A stretch of DNA of 64,000 nucleotides from Primulina eburnea (Eukaryota > Streptophyta > Magnoliopsida > Lamiales > Gesneriaceae): assembly GCF_022965805.1 (NCBI RefSeq), contig NC_133114.1, positions 10,436,261-10,500,260 of the forward strand. The letters run 5' to 3'. A program made the translations under genes and the position numbers. The notes under the pieces are model-generated. The model ran no database searches and had not been told where the DNA came from. It saw only the letters and a program-made list of their open reading frames with translations. How positions within the stretch are numbered: position 1 is the first letter of the stretch; each line of letters starts with the position of its first letter. Shown one piece after another: positions 46,081 through 58,582 of this stretch.

Positions 46081-47298
46081 GAATATCTTTCAATTTTAAT
46101 TTATAGAGATCGTTTTCAAGTTCTCTAGTACCAATCAAACATTCATTCTTGTAACTGTTGCAAACACTCTTGCAAAATAAACAAGAATATCCATTTTTAT
46201 CAACATATAAATGGAAACAATTTTTTTCACCAAATCTGGTACAAACAAAACATCTCTTAAAATTAACTTAAAACTATTGTTCAACAATAAGTAAACATAT
46301 TCAATAGCCTTGACAGCAACTCTTGCCCCATTGCCCATCCTCTAGAAGGTCACACCTTCCTTAAGCTTCCTACTTCTTCCCATCACCTGTAACTCATTAC
46401 AGAGATGTGAACCACAACCGGTATCTAATACCCAAGAAGTAGAGTTAATTGAAATGTTTACTTCAATTTAGAACATACCGTTTCCAGAACTCTTCTGAGC
46501 CAGATATTCCTTGCAATTTCGCTTCCAATGTCCAGGCTTCTTGCAGTGATGACAAACATCACTAGTCTTGTCAGCCTTAACTGGTGTGGCTGCCACAACG
46601 GGATTCGGAGATTGCCTCAACAAGGGCACATTCTTCTTGGGACGTTGGAAAGAACGCTTCTTTCCATTCCCATGTGGATCAATCTTCGTACCAGATTAAG
46701 AACCCACATAAAGAACCAACTTCTCTTTCTTGATGGTTGATTCAAACGTAACAAGCATAGTCACCAACTCCTCAAGGGTCGGCTCTAGCTTGTTCATGTT
46801 GAAATTCACCACAAAAGGATCAAATGAGCTAGGAAGCGATAACAGCAACACGTCGGTGGTCAACTCCGAAGGCAAGATCAGATCCATGCCAACGAGCTTG
46901 TCCACGAGCCCAATCAACATCAGGCCATGCTCATGGACTGAGGCCCCATCTCACATGCGCAAAGTGATCAGCTCCTTGACGGTAGCATGCCTAAGAGGCC
47001 GTGTTTGCTCACCAAAGAGCTCCTTGAGATGCAAATTTATGTCAGCAGCACTCTTTGCATCCTCAAAACGCCTCTGCAGCTCATCATTCATAGAAGTCAG
47101 CATATAACACCTGGCTATCAAGTCATGGTCACACCATTCCTTGTAAGTCTGCAATTCCTCAGGAGTGCAGTCAGTCGGAGCCTCAACAGGGGGCGACTCA
47201 GTCAGTGTATATGCTATCCTTTCCGAATTCAAGACGATTTTCAGGTTTCTTAGCCAAGTGAGGTAATTAGGTCCAGTTAATATATGTTTGTCGAGCAT
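46081..47298 (-). pseudogene. Copia element A: gag and protease
   Basis: Gag begins MLDKHILTGPNYLTWLRNLK at 47298 and includes LTSMNDELQRRFEDAKSAAD, a UBN2-type domain. After a shift it continues with LPSSFDPFVVNFNMNKLEPT to a stop at about 46696. The zinc knuckle CHHCKKPGHWKRNC (about 46555-46510) is intact. Protease WVLDTGCGSHLC (D-T-G intact) is at about 46440-46400. The pre-integrase segment (RMGNGARVAV, ILRDVLFVPDLVKKIVSI) leads to 46135. The start is approximate because the ATG of the family N-terminus is degraded. Confidence 0.85.
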
Positions 47299-48392
47299 TA
47301 CGGATATCGGATTGCGAATCTAATACATTGTCAATTTGTACTGAAAAGTAAAAACAGATAAATGTTGATGACTATTTTAAAATATTTAGTAAGATATGAA
47401 GTTTGGACTTTTACTTCATAAATATTTGCTCCCACTGTTTTGACATCTTTCACTACCCTCTAGTGAAAACGGGAAACTCCTTTCCTCAGTAGGTACTTAA
47501 GGTCCAATTAGCGAATTATGATCCCGAATAATATCAGCCAATCACAATTCCTAAAAGGTAGTTTCCAATCGCATCACAATGCAACCCTCTACGTAAACTT
47601 TTGTCTCACGTTTGATTAGGACCCAATAATTTGACGTCGTTCATCTTCACGTGTCAACCCTTACCCATCGATGTTGAACCTTAATGGACGGTCGCCATGA
47701 GTTCCCCCAATAATATGAGCCAAAATCATGGGAGTTCCACGTAGTTCACATCACCATGTCAATGGATGTCACAGCTTTCCGGCACCCAGAGCTCCCCCAA
47801 TAATATGAGCCGAGCCCCGAGTACGGGTAGCGTTCATCATGCACCCATTTTCGATGGAAGACAAGGAAATTATAAACAAATTTATAATTCTCCTTTTCGG
47901 GCTTGATATTAATTTTAAATCTTATTCAAAATGAGGGTTTTTAATTTTGAAAGGTCTCATCATTAATTTTATTTTAAAAGCTCGCCATGTTTGATCGTAT
48001 GTTTGCCGGATTCATGCAACTTTGTTATTATCATAATAATAACGCACATACTCATTATTTATAACATATCATGCATATATTATTAACAGTAAACAAACAA
48101 GGATGATCAATCGCCCCAATACTAACGGACCGTGTGAGCTAAACACGGGCCTATGTCCAATCTTAGGGAAATGCACGGGATGCAAATGCAACTATTACAT
48201 AAGCTTCCAATATTTACATGTCTTCGATCTTTATAATCATCATGGCCACCATCTTCCAATCTTGATCATCCACTAAACTAATATTTACAAATAAATATCC
48301 ATGGCAAATAGGGATACATCTCATGGGGGTGGGAACGGGCCATAAACCAAGCCCACTTTATAAATTGATAATTATTATAATCATTCAACACA
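47299..48392 (-). mobile_element. Leader of copia element A
   Basis: Untranslated region between 5' LTR and gag on the minus strand. It has two copies of cccccaataatatgagcc (about 47706 and 47796). No coding frame. No tRNA primer site was found next to the LTR edge, consistent with a deletion at that boundary. Confidence 0.65.
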
Positions 48393-50130
48393 AAATATCC
48401 TAGGAGAGAAGGAGAGACATTTTTTTGGTTGTGGGAAAAGTTAAAGTAAAAAAGTTGCATGCCAAGCCTTGGTTATACAAAAAGTTGTCTCCCAACCTTT
48501 CACCTCCCTTGCATGCCTTTCTATTGTAACAATTACAAAGCCCATGGACTTTTATTTAAATGTCCCAAACACATTTGTGACCATTTAACCATTGCTTGAT
48601 TTTACTCAAGCCCACTAGTCTAATAATTATTTTCAACTGGGCTCTACAAGACCCAATATTGTTTAATTAATTCAACACTTGAATTAATTTAATTATTTGG
48701 ACTCTACTAGGCCCACTAGTGTTTAATTAGTTCAACATTTGAATTAATTTAATTTAGTCCATAATAATGTTTATGAAAATCACAATTTTCAAATACATTA
48801 TTTGTTTGGCCAACTTTTAATTTAGGAACACTTCCATAAATTAAAATTTACATTTCTCTCATAGAAGTCATACTTCTATTTTTCCTTTATGCTTATAAAC
48901 TCATTTATAAGCCGTTCAACACATTGAACTAATTTCTCCTTTATAGAAGTCATATTTCTAATTTTTTTTTACGCTTATAAACTCCTTTATAAGCCGTTCA
49001 ACACATCGAACTATTTCTCTTCTCAACGGGATCTAGAAAGCTAGTACTTGTGTGGCCCTCAATGGTTCATTGATACAACTAGCCGTGGGTTCACATTTCC
49101 ATGTGATTCGGACTAAACATGTCCTTATATGAGCATACCCCAATTGCTCCATTCTTATTTATCAACTCCTTGATAACAAGAATGTCAGAACTGAAGTCTG
49201 ATAGTACCCAACCAACCATGTTAAACGCTTAGCAGCATCGCTTACATGATTCCCTAGGTATCAAATGATAGTGCCTGCAAGAACCATTCAATTATGGTTA
49301 GCGTACAGTACGGTCCCTTCAACTCATATATCCCGACCGATTCGACAACCATTGGTTTATCGAGAGTTGTCAATGAATCGATACTATGTGTCATGTCGTA
49401 GTTGCATCGATGGTGTAATCTATGAAACCCCTTTCATAATTACAACCATACTCTGATCAGAGATTTCAACCTACATACACATGATAACACATACGATATC
49501 CATACCCGAAGGTAAGCGGTGAATCCCCGACTACAATGCATCGACTCCTATATGTTTCGACAGAACACCCAACCTTGCCACCTGATGACCCCATGAGAGT
49601 CGGTAAACAAGTCAAAGTGTAATTCTAGCACATAGAGTTTCAATGTTGTCCCGGGTCATAAGGACTAATGGTGTACAACCATAAACTAGGACGTTTCCAC
49701 TCGATAAGTGAGAACCACTTGGAAAGTCCTTTTATGGAGGGTTGTTCAGTGCACTCTACCAGGAGCACCTATCTGTATGTTCGGACATCACAATGTCCCC
49801 TACCAATGAAACATGGTACTCACATCGCAGGTACTAGTCTCGAACTTAAGCGGCCTATATCCTTATTAGCGGCGGCTGAATCGACTAGGAACTGTTTAGA
49901 ATATACAGTATTCCAAATATGAGTTTCATGATACTCATCATATGAGCATCTCATATTCTTTCTACTATTTGTATATTCAAGGTCTTTATCTATGCAACTA
50001 GCATGGGTATACAGATAAAGATTTGCCAAAACAATAATTTCAAATATTATTAAAATAAAGATTGCTTATACATAGAGTTTTATTGTGAACACTCGGCCAA
50101 CACTTGGCTCGACGGGCACGTACTCTAACA
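48393..50130 (-). mobile_element. 5' LTR of copia element A, inner end missing
   Basis: Matches 20787-22529 of the 3' LTR almost base for base. The 400-base part corresponding to 20390-20790 is absent; the match starts abruptly at ctaggagagaaggagagaca. It ends ...ctctaaca at 50130, followed by the duplication agatc. Confidence 0.85.
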
Positions 50131-52638
50131 AGATCTTCTTTTGGATACTATAAATCGAAGGTGAAGGAGTCAAATGTTCACAAGACGGCTTTCAGGACTC
50201 GATATGGGCACTACGAGTTTATGGTGATGCCATTCTGGTTGACCAATGCACCATCAATCATCATGGAACTCATAAATCGCGTATTTTAGCCGTATCTGGA
50301 TAAGTTTATCATAGTCTTTATAGATGATATTCTGATTTACTCGATGAACAGAGAAGAACAAAGACAGCACTTGAGAAGGCCCTATAGTTATTGAAGGAAA
50401 GAAAGTTGTTCGCTATGTTCCGCAAGTGCGAGTTTTGGCTCGAGATAGTGGCGTTCTTATACTACATTATCTCTAGAGATGGATTTGAGGTCGATCCCAC
50501 CAAAGTCGAGGCAATTAGAGAGCGGCCAACACCTAAGAGTGTAACTGAGATCTGCAGTTTCTTGGGTCTAGCTGGCTATTTACCGGAAGTTCATTCAGGG
50601 TTTCTCTTCTATTGCAGTACCCCTGAAAGCGTTGATGAAGAAAAATGTGAAGTTTATTTGTGGATCAAGCTGCCAGGAGAGTTTCGAGAAGTTGAAGCAA
50701 GCTTTGACTTCAACACCAGTCGTATCGATGCCATTAGAGCAAAGAGAGTATGTTCTCTATATAAACGCTTTGAAGCTTGGTTTGGGCGCAGTTCTGATGC
50801 GGAATGATCAAGTGATAGCATATGAGTCTAGACAGCTGAAGGTTCATGAGAAGAACTACCCGACTCATGATCTCGAGCTTGCAGCAGTAGTTTTCGCTTT
50901 GAAGGTCTGAAGACATTACTTATATGGGCAGAACACCATCTTTACTTATCATAAAAGCTTGAAGTACTTCTTCACCTAGAAAGAGTTGAATATGAGGCAG
51001 TGGAGATGGTTAGAGCTGGTGAAGGATTACGACTTCAAGATTAGCTACCATCCGAGAAAAGGATAATGTGGTCGCGGATGCTTTGAGTATAAAGACAACA
51101 ACTATTGCTCAATTGTAAGTTCAGATACCATTGCTGGCAGAGATTCAACAATTCAAGCTTGCATTGTATGCTAGGGGCGAGGATCCTAATCTTTCTACTA
51201 TGCCAGTTCAGTCGACTCTGAAGGAAAGGATCCGAGCATGTCAGTCTTCTGATGAGCAATTACAGAAATGGAGACTGAGAGATGAATCTAAAGGTCGGAA
51301 ACTGTATTCAGAGGAGGATGGCGTAGCTGATGTCAAGATCTACTTTGGGTTCTTGGTGGTCATTCATTGAGAGATGTTGTTATGAAGGAAGCCCATAATA
51401 CTACGTCTCCATTCATCCTGGATGTACGAATATGTATAAGGATCATTGTATTGATGGTCGGGCATGAAACGAGACATCTTGTATTTTGTGTCTTAGTGTT
51501 TGACGTGCCAGCAGGTTAAGGCAGAACACCAGAGGCCAGCTGGGAAGCTTAAGCTACTTTCTATTCCCGAGTGAAAATGAGAAAATATCACGATGGATTT
51601 TGTAATGGGATTCCCAAGGACTATCAGGAGATCCAATGCCATTTGAATGATAGTTGATCATCTTACGAAATCAGCGCATTTTTTATCTATTAAGATGAAA
51701 TTCACCATGACTCAGTATGCAGAGTTGTAAATCCGAGAGATAGATAGATTGCACGGAATCCTAGAGTTCATTGTTTCGGACAGAGATCTGAGGTTCACAT
51801 CGTTCTTTTGGAAGAATCTGCATTCAGCTACGGTGACGAAGTTGTTGTTCAGTACATTGTTTCATCCTCAGACTGATGGTCAGTCCGAAAGGGTGATTCA
51901 GATTCAGGAAGATCTAGTCGGAGCTTGTGTGATCGATTTTCAGGGCATCTGGGAATCAAATTAATCTTTAGTGGAGTTCACCTACAACAATAGTTACCAG
52001 CTATCTATAGGTATGGCTCTTTACGAGGTAATTTATGAGAGGAAATACAGATCACCGATATATTGGGACGAAGTTTGCGAAAGAAGAGAGTTAGGCCCGG
52101 ACTTGATCAAACAGATAGCAGAGCTAATAGTCAAAATCCAAGGTAAGATAAAGATTGCTCAGAGCCACCAGAAAATCTATACTGATAAGGGGCGAATGGA
52201 ACTAGAGTTTGTAGTGGGTGACCACGTGTTTGTGAAAATAACACCTATGAAGGGTATTATGAGATTTGACAAGAAAGGCAAACTCAGTTCGAGGTTATTA
52301 GGATCGTTTGAGGTTTTGGAGAGGAATGAACATTAGCTTATAGAGTGGCGTTGCCATTGATGCTGGCTAGAGTGCATAATGTGTTCCATATCTTGATGTT
52401 GCGAAAGTACATGTCCCATCCATCTCATCTACTGAATTATTAACCTCTGCAGTTAACAACAAATATGTCCTACGAGAAAGGCCTACATAGATTCTGGATA
52501 GGCAAGAGAGAATGCTCCGGAACAAGGTTATTCAAATGGTCAAAGTCAAGTGTCCTAAATCATTTGGATGAGGAAGCTACTTGGGAAACTGATACTGACA
52601 TGAGGATACGCTACACAGAGTTATTCGGTAAGTCTTAA
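50131..52638 (+). pseudogene. Element D: rest of RT, RNase H, integrase, tail
   Basis: Resumes element D after the copia insertion. [37 protein letters not shown]. RNase [15 protein letters not shown] (Asp of YTDA changed to Asn), [20 protein letters not shown]. Integrase: [73 protein letters not shown]. Then a VHNVFHI-like end and a chromodomain-like EEATWE segment, ending near 52638 with RYTELFGKS. At least ten stops or shifts; a gypsy element much older than C but of the same lineage. Confidence 0.9.
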
Positions 52639-52675
52639 TTTCAAGGACGAAATTTCATTTAAGAGAGATAAGAAT

Positions 52676-54704
52676 TGTAAGGTCCAAAATGCGATAACAT
52701 AATCCAATTGCATGCAAATCTAAGAAAAATGAAATATGCCTAATTAAATTATTTTAATTTCATTAGTTAAATGTGGTAGGCATGTTTGCGTTTAAAATAT
52801 GAATTTCTACTCGAATGCATATGTCAATATTTCTAGGGTTATTTGAGATGCACCTGAGAAACGGAGACCGGAGACTATAAAGGAAAAATATTTATATTCA
52901 ATGATTATATTTAATTAATATATGATATATTTAATATGAAAATTTCGAAAATGGTGTCTTTTGGATTAATTTTACGTGTCGAGTTATATTTTAAACCAGT
53001 AATCGATTTTTGACGCAAATAAATACTTTTTGGAGACTCGGTTAATATTTTCGAAAACTTTCCTAGATGATATATTTTTTCTACTTTCTAATGGGCCTAT
53101 TATGCTAAGATTAATGGGCCTATTTCTCTACCCAAGTAATTGATACCAAACTTGAGTTTCCAAGCTCTAATTCTCCCACAATCACACACCTAAAACACCA
53201 AGAGACCTATGGTTTTCTTCCCTAGCAACACATGCACACACATACACGTCCCTAGGCTTCTACTCATCGGGTTTTGAAGGAAAAACTCAGCAAAGGTCTT
53301 CCCCGTCGCTCCGGAAACGTTCCCTCGCGTCAAGACTCGAATATCCGTGCGTGAATCAAGCAAAGTCACGCCTTATTCCTTCTTTTCTCATTTTTCATGC
53401 CATACTATGTGTGAATATGTGTTCTTGCATGAAAAATCTAATAAGCATCATATTATTTTCGTTTATATGACATACACATGGAAAACTTGGATTTTCTTCC
53501 TTTATAACTCATGATATTGATGTGCACAAGGGGATACCAGGTTAGGGATGTTATGGGCTCGATTTAGGGGTTTTTTAAGAGTCCTAGATGGTGATGTGCA
53601 AGGTTGGAAAGGGAGTTTAAAGGGGCTGCACGATTTTGGGGTTCAAGGGAGCTAGGGCATGGGTTTGGAAGAAATCAGGTAGAAGGTCGTGTGGGTTGCT
53701 GTCTAGGCAAGGGGCTGGACTCGTGAGCATCCTATCCACGAGCCATGGTTCTCCATGCACGACTGGAGAGGCTCGGAATGGCAGGCCCATGGCTAGGGCA
53801 CAACCTAGCTGTGCCGTGTGTAAGAAGGGATGAATCATGCACGTCCTCACGCATGGCTCTCTAGGTTTGGTCCAGCAGCATGATAATGGTTTGATTATGG
53901 TCCTAGGATGATTGGTTAGGGTCTGGTCTTGTTGTTTAGGTGCTAGGATCGAAAAACATGGGACTTGTTGAGGCTAGGGTTTAGTCATTTTCCGCGAAAT
54001 TTCAGCAGGGTTCTAGGTGGTTCATAAGCACTCTAAATGACTTGAATTGGGTTCAAAAGGGGTTGGATATGTGTTATTAAGCTATGGTTAAAATTTGGAA
54101 AGTTTGGTTAAGTCTCAAGATAATTCGAGTTAGGACCGGGACTTCGGTCCAAATTTTAAAACGAATTACGAAATCTAGTCAAGGGGATTAAGTTATATCT
54201 AAGAAATGTTTATGAGTGTGTTTTAAGGTGTTATGGTAAGTTTGGATGGATTCGGATCGGATTTTTAAGGTCCAGAGGTAAAATGGAAAAATTAGGGTTT
54301 CAAGGGCAAAACGGTCATTTTACACTTGAAAATCTTGAATGCTGTAACGAATGTTGAAAAGTTTTTTTTGAAAGGTTATGGACTTTTATGAAGAAAATTG
54401 ATAATTGTTAAAAGACGTGTTGTATACTTGGTTTAAAAGAAAAATGATATTTATGCATGTATTTTATAAAGTGATGAAAATGTTGAAAATGTTTGGAATG
54501 AAATGACTTGAATGTGACGGTAAGTAAATGGGGATTCGTGAGGACAAAGCCCCAGTGGAACCCGTTTACGAGATAAAGCCCTGTGGGAACCCAACACCTA
54601 ATTTCCATAGGCCGTGACAAAAAATGGTTGATGGTGTACCCACCAACTATAGGCCAAGGCACAGAACGAAAAATTGGTTACTGTTGCCCCGCCGCGTGGC
54701 TCTC
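52676..54704 (+). mobile_element. 3' LTR of element D, truncated
   Basis: Starts TGTAAGGTCCAAAATGCG after ttcaaggacgaaatt and a purine-rich tract (52661-52675). It shares with the other LTRs the acggagaccggag block (52861) and the gggcaaaacggtcatttta segment (54303-54322). The usual end with the gagtctttagactc palindrome is missing; sequence stops at the solo LTR E at 54705. Confidence 0.78.
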
Positions 54705-57700
54705 TGAAATGTCTCTCGCTTTTAACTTTAAAATTCTACTACATTTTTTTTATCTAATTAAGCATAAGGTTGACAAACACCATTTAAACTAAATTACCAT
54801 TTTCATAAATCAAAATAACTTAACATTTTAAATCTCAAGTGCATAAAATCCCTAAATCATAAATTAACAAAATTCAACTTCTACCGTTAACCTAGACGTA
54901 ATAAACTTCAAAATAAATCATAAAATCTCTAATAAAATCCTTAACAAAATTTTTTGAATCTTTTAACTATCGAGCTAATGCGGAAGTAACTGTCCATTGG
55001 GAGTGTATTGCTCGACTCGATCCACTCAATCGTCAGCGCCTCCAACAACACAATCATCACCTGCATTATTCAAACCTAGTGAATATAATGACTCAGCACG
55101 TTCTAAACATGATTAACAAGTAATACATATATAGGCACATGTATTAAATCATATTTTTATTAAAATAATTTTTGAACATAATTAAACCATTTAAAATAAA
55201 TTTCGGAATAAATAAATCATATATCATAAAATCGCAAATCGTAAAGCTTTCAATCATTTATCATTTTGGGTGAAGTTTGATCCTTGAAAGTGACTAGTGT
55301 TTTATCCTTTGGTCTACTGCAGTCTAGCTCCACATATGCATGGGGACGAGCACTAGGCACCGCCATGGAAATGCGATCGTCGGGCTCCCTCTGAGGCCTT
55401 GTCCCATAAACGGGCTCCATCCGAGGCCTTTACCCTCACGACATCCCCATAAAGAAATTGTAAGTTCGCCTTTCTTTCTTAAAACAGATCCCTGACAAAA
55501 ATTGTAAGTTCACTGTTTCTTCCTAAAACGGATGCCCGACATATCCTCTTTGTCACAATCAATTCACATTCTTCAAAAAAAAAAATTCCTTTTCCTTTTT
55601 AAAAAATAAAAATATCGTACCCTTTCCTTTTTTGAAAAATAGAATTTTTCACAGTAAAGAAATCGTAAAATACCACGGCTTTTCGAAAATAACATCTTAC
55701 AGTAAATTTTGCACAACTTTACCATAAATCATAAAATCTCATATTTTCATTTTCAATATCATAAAATATCATTTAACATGCTTTATATCCTTCGGGACGC
55801 TACCAACCCATTTCGTACTACCCAGGTGTAAAATGACCGTTTTGCCCTTAGACTCTAAAATTCTGGATTTTGACTTTTTCCTACTTTCATTGACTCTAGG
55901 CAATCCCAAATAATTATTTAAGCTTAAATTTAATTTTTAATAATTTTAATTAGCTTAAATTCGAGGCTTTCGATTTGATTTCATAATCATTAGTTCGTGT
56001 TGCGTTTAGTTCCTGAATTAAATCAAAGTTTAATATTTTGATCCCAAAATTTAAACATGGACTTTTTATTACCAAAACTACCCTTGTGAGCCATAAACCA
56101 CCCCCATGGACCCATGGTTCGAAACGTATGCCCTTAAATTCGAAATTTGACCCTTGCATGAACCTACCAAGCCGACTCCTAATTTTGTCGAGCCACGCCC
56201 AAGCCAAACTCTAGCCAACCCACCTAGGGATCCTACTGAACTTCACTAGACCAGCACCGAGCCCCCCAACCCTTGCCAAAGACCCCTGCACCAGCCATGA
56301 ACCCGCAGCCCCCTTTCCTAACCTTGCTAGAATCCTAGTCCTATTAGGACTCTCCTAGCCCATCAACCACCGACCACACCGAACCTAGCCCAAGCCCCTG
56401 AACCATACAAGACACAACCGAACCTAGCCCAAGCCCCTGAACCAATGTTGTGAGACCTGCATTAGAAAACAAGAGTCACACGTACACCCTTTTTTTTTCA
56501 CGCTGTTGGTGCACTCGCCACGAGCCACCGCAAGACACCACCGTACCAACCTAGACTCCGACCCCTCACCACCTTCCTTGGACCCTATTGGACCACCCTA
56601 GCCCGCCCCCAAGCCATCCGCAAGCCCTTACCTACCACAGCTTGCAGATGCATGCATGGGTGTCCTACTTCATTGGGACTCTTCCCCAGCCGCTCCCCTA
56701 TAGCTCTAGCCACCCCAGGACCCTTCCCTGCCCTAGTACAGGACCCTGTCCCAGTCCCAACCAGCCCTAGCCAAGCCCCAAGCAACCACAGCCGAGCCGC
56801 ACCCCTTTGAAGCTATGAATGTGAGTTGCTTCCTAGAAAACCCACGATCCATCATCCCTTGATTAGGCATGATTCCAGCCTCGTTTCCCCTTAAGTTTGT
56901 TCATTCTCTAACCATAATTAAGCCTATGTTGGCAGATTAACCCTTAGAAATCATAACGTTAAAGAAACAAGCGTGAAATCGTCAAAACTTTTGAAATATT
57001 CGTTCTACCATAAAAATAATTGAAAACCTATATTTTTCATGCATAAACAATTAAAACATGCATATTGTGATTTGAATATTGCTTCAAAAGAGTTTAATAA
57101 TGTGCCTTTGCATTTAAAATGCTCGAATATTCAATCGTCGGCAAGGGTGCGAAGATAGACGAACGGGCGACGAAGAACCCTAACTTTTCTTCTCCTCCTT
57201 ATTTTCGAATTTATTGTGTGTAAAGTTTGTGATTTTCGACTGTTGAATAGTGTTTAGAAGCCTAGGTTTAATTATTTATAATTTTTAATTAACATGTTAA
57301 TGGACTTAGATTCTGGGCTTCAAGTGTAGGAGCAATTGGACCTATTTAAAATAATTAAATTGGGCACAATAATAATTATTTAATTGTAAAATAAAAGTAT
57401 AAAATCTAGTTTTCAAAAATAATACATTTGATCTTTTAAAAACTTCTCGATTGCCCAAAACCGGCTTCCCGGGTAAAATCGAGCTCGTCTCATAAATAAT
57501 TTGAACTCTACCATATTTAGAAAAATTAAATCATTTTTAATCATATTAAGAAGCCTTGTTAGTCGAAAATATTTATTCTTGTCTTGGTCTTACTCGGTCT
57601 CCTTTCACCCTCTTATTATCAATATTCTGGTAAAATCCTTCAGTTTTCATGAAATCATGTCATATAATCATTTAATCATGCAAACATACCATATAATCAT

Positions 57701-57805
57701 ATGTTATGCATCAAGTAAGTATTTAAAATCAATAATAAAACAATCATGCAATTTATTATGTTTGTATGCATGTGAATTACGTATCTTGGTTTTTCGGTCG
57801 TAACA
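54705..57805 (-). mobile_element. Solo gypsy LTR (E)
   Basis: On the minus strand it begins TGTTACGACCGAAAAACC at 57805 and ends CGAGAGACATTTCA at 54705, 3.1 kb. Flanks are ctctc (54700-54704) and ttctc (57806-57810), four of five matching. Shared landmarks are tgtaaaatgaccgttttgccc (55826-55846, the complement of the common segment) and a diverged palindrome region at 55075-55100. No body is found on either side, so it looks like a solo LTR. Proline-rich frames near 56600 are LTR sequence. Confidence 0.7.
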
Positions 57806-57844
57806 TTCTCACTAGTTGAAGAATCACTTGCATCCGCGAACCAT

Positions 57845-58582
57845 ATGGAATCTCAAGAAACTGAAGCTGAAGCTAAAGTTGCTCGGGCGGTTGAACCATT
57901 TGACATTGCCGAACCAGGGAGCCAATTGATCTTATTTTCTGATCCAAAAGCGCATATCACTGTTGAATCACCAGAATTAGAGATAGGAGATGATTTTCCA
58001 CTGTACAGTATTCTCTCTAATCTGACGGGTATAAATGCTCTTTTATTCCAAGTCAAGAAAGGTCAGAAACAGACTGACACTAATATTGAAACTTTAAAAA
58101 CAAAGTTGTCAAAGATATTAAAAATCTATCCAAAGATGTCCACTCTCTATTTATATTCTATGTGACCAACTATATCCAAAGATGTCCACTCTCAGTTCAC
58201 ACTCAACTTTCAACCAAGTTCGACCCCTAAATTGATATATCTGTTATCAGTGTATCAGTTTTCCTCGTTCGATTTTAAATTGAATCAATTTATGAACAGA
58301 ATGAGTTTACACCAGAAGACAAAACCAATGATTATTTTTCGTACAAAATTGATCGCAACAATGTACGACTCTCAGAGAATGTTGACATGGACTAAAGACA
58401 AGCCAACAAACAATTTTTGCATGGAACAGATCTATTTCAAAACATCTATATATAGAGAAATGGTTCAGTTTAGTAAGATAACAACTTTTACTAAGAATTA
58501 AGCATTCAAATGTGAAATATTTGAACTGAATAATTCAATCATTCGAGAACACTTTACAAATAATCGTATCTGATCATCAATG
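57845..58582 (+). pseudogene. Decayed protein gene of unknown function
   Basis: ATG at 57845 opens MESQETEAEAKVARAVEPFD, and coding-like sequence follows (ILFSDPKAHITVESPELEI, LYSILSNLTGINALLFQVKK). The frame breaks at about 58140, then resumes in another frame (YQFSSFDFKLNQFMNRMSLH, ATMYDSQRMLTWTKDKPTNN, MEQIYFKTSIY) and, after a stop at 58499, ELNNSIIREHFTNNR. Codon-like conservation over 700 bases with few breaks indicates a recent pseudogene. I recall similar repetitive hypothetical proteins from Lamiales genomes; no known domain. Confidence 0.5.

Larger units (their letters stand above)
20390..50130 (-). mobile_element. Ty1/copia element A, split by element B
   Basis: Minus-strand copia element inserted in the RT of element D. 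The ends are tgaaagg... at 20390 and ...ctctaaca at 50130 (TG...CA), flanked by a perfect 5-bp duplication agatc (20385-20389 and 50131-50135). Its 3' LTR is on the left, its 5' LTR on the right. The body is broken by gypsy element B at 23354-44869. Removing B joins the RT frame at ...STYID/(S/T)IVKRFS. Internally it lacks most of integrase, has several stops, and its 5' LTR is shortened, so it is defective. Confidence 0.88.

Noticed and set aside
56585..56785. Proline-rich and Gly-rich overlapping frames
   Set aside because: C-rich segment within the solo LTR E; composition alone keeps both frames open.
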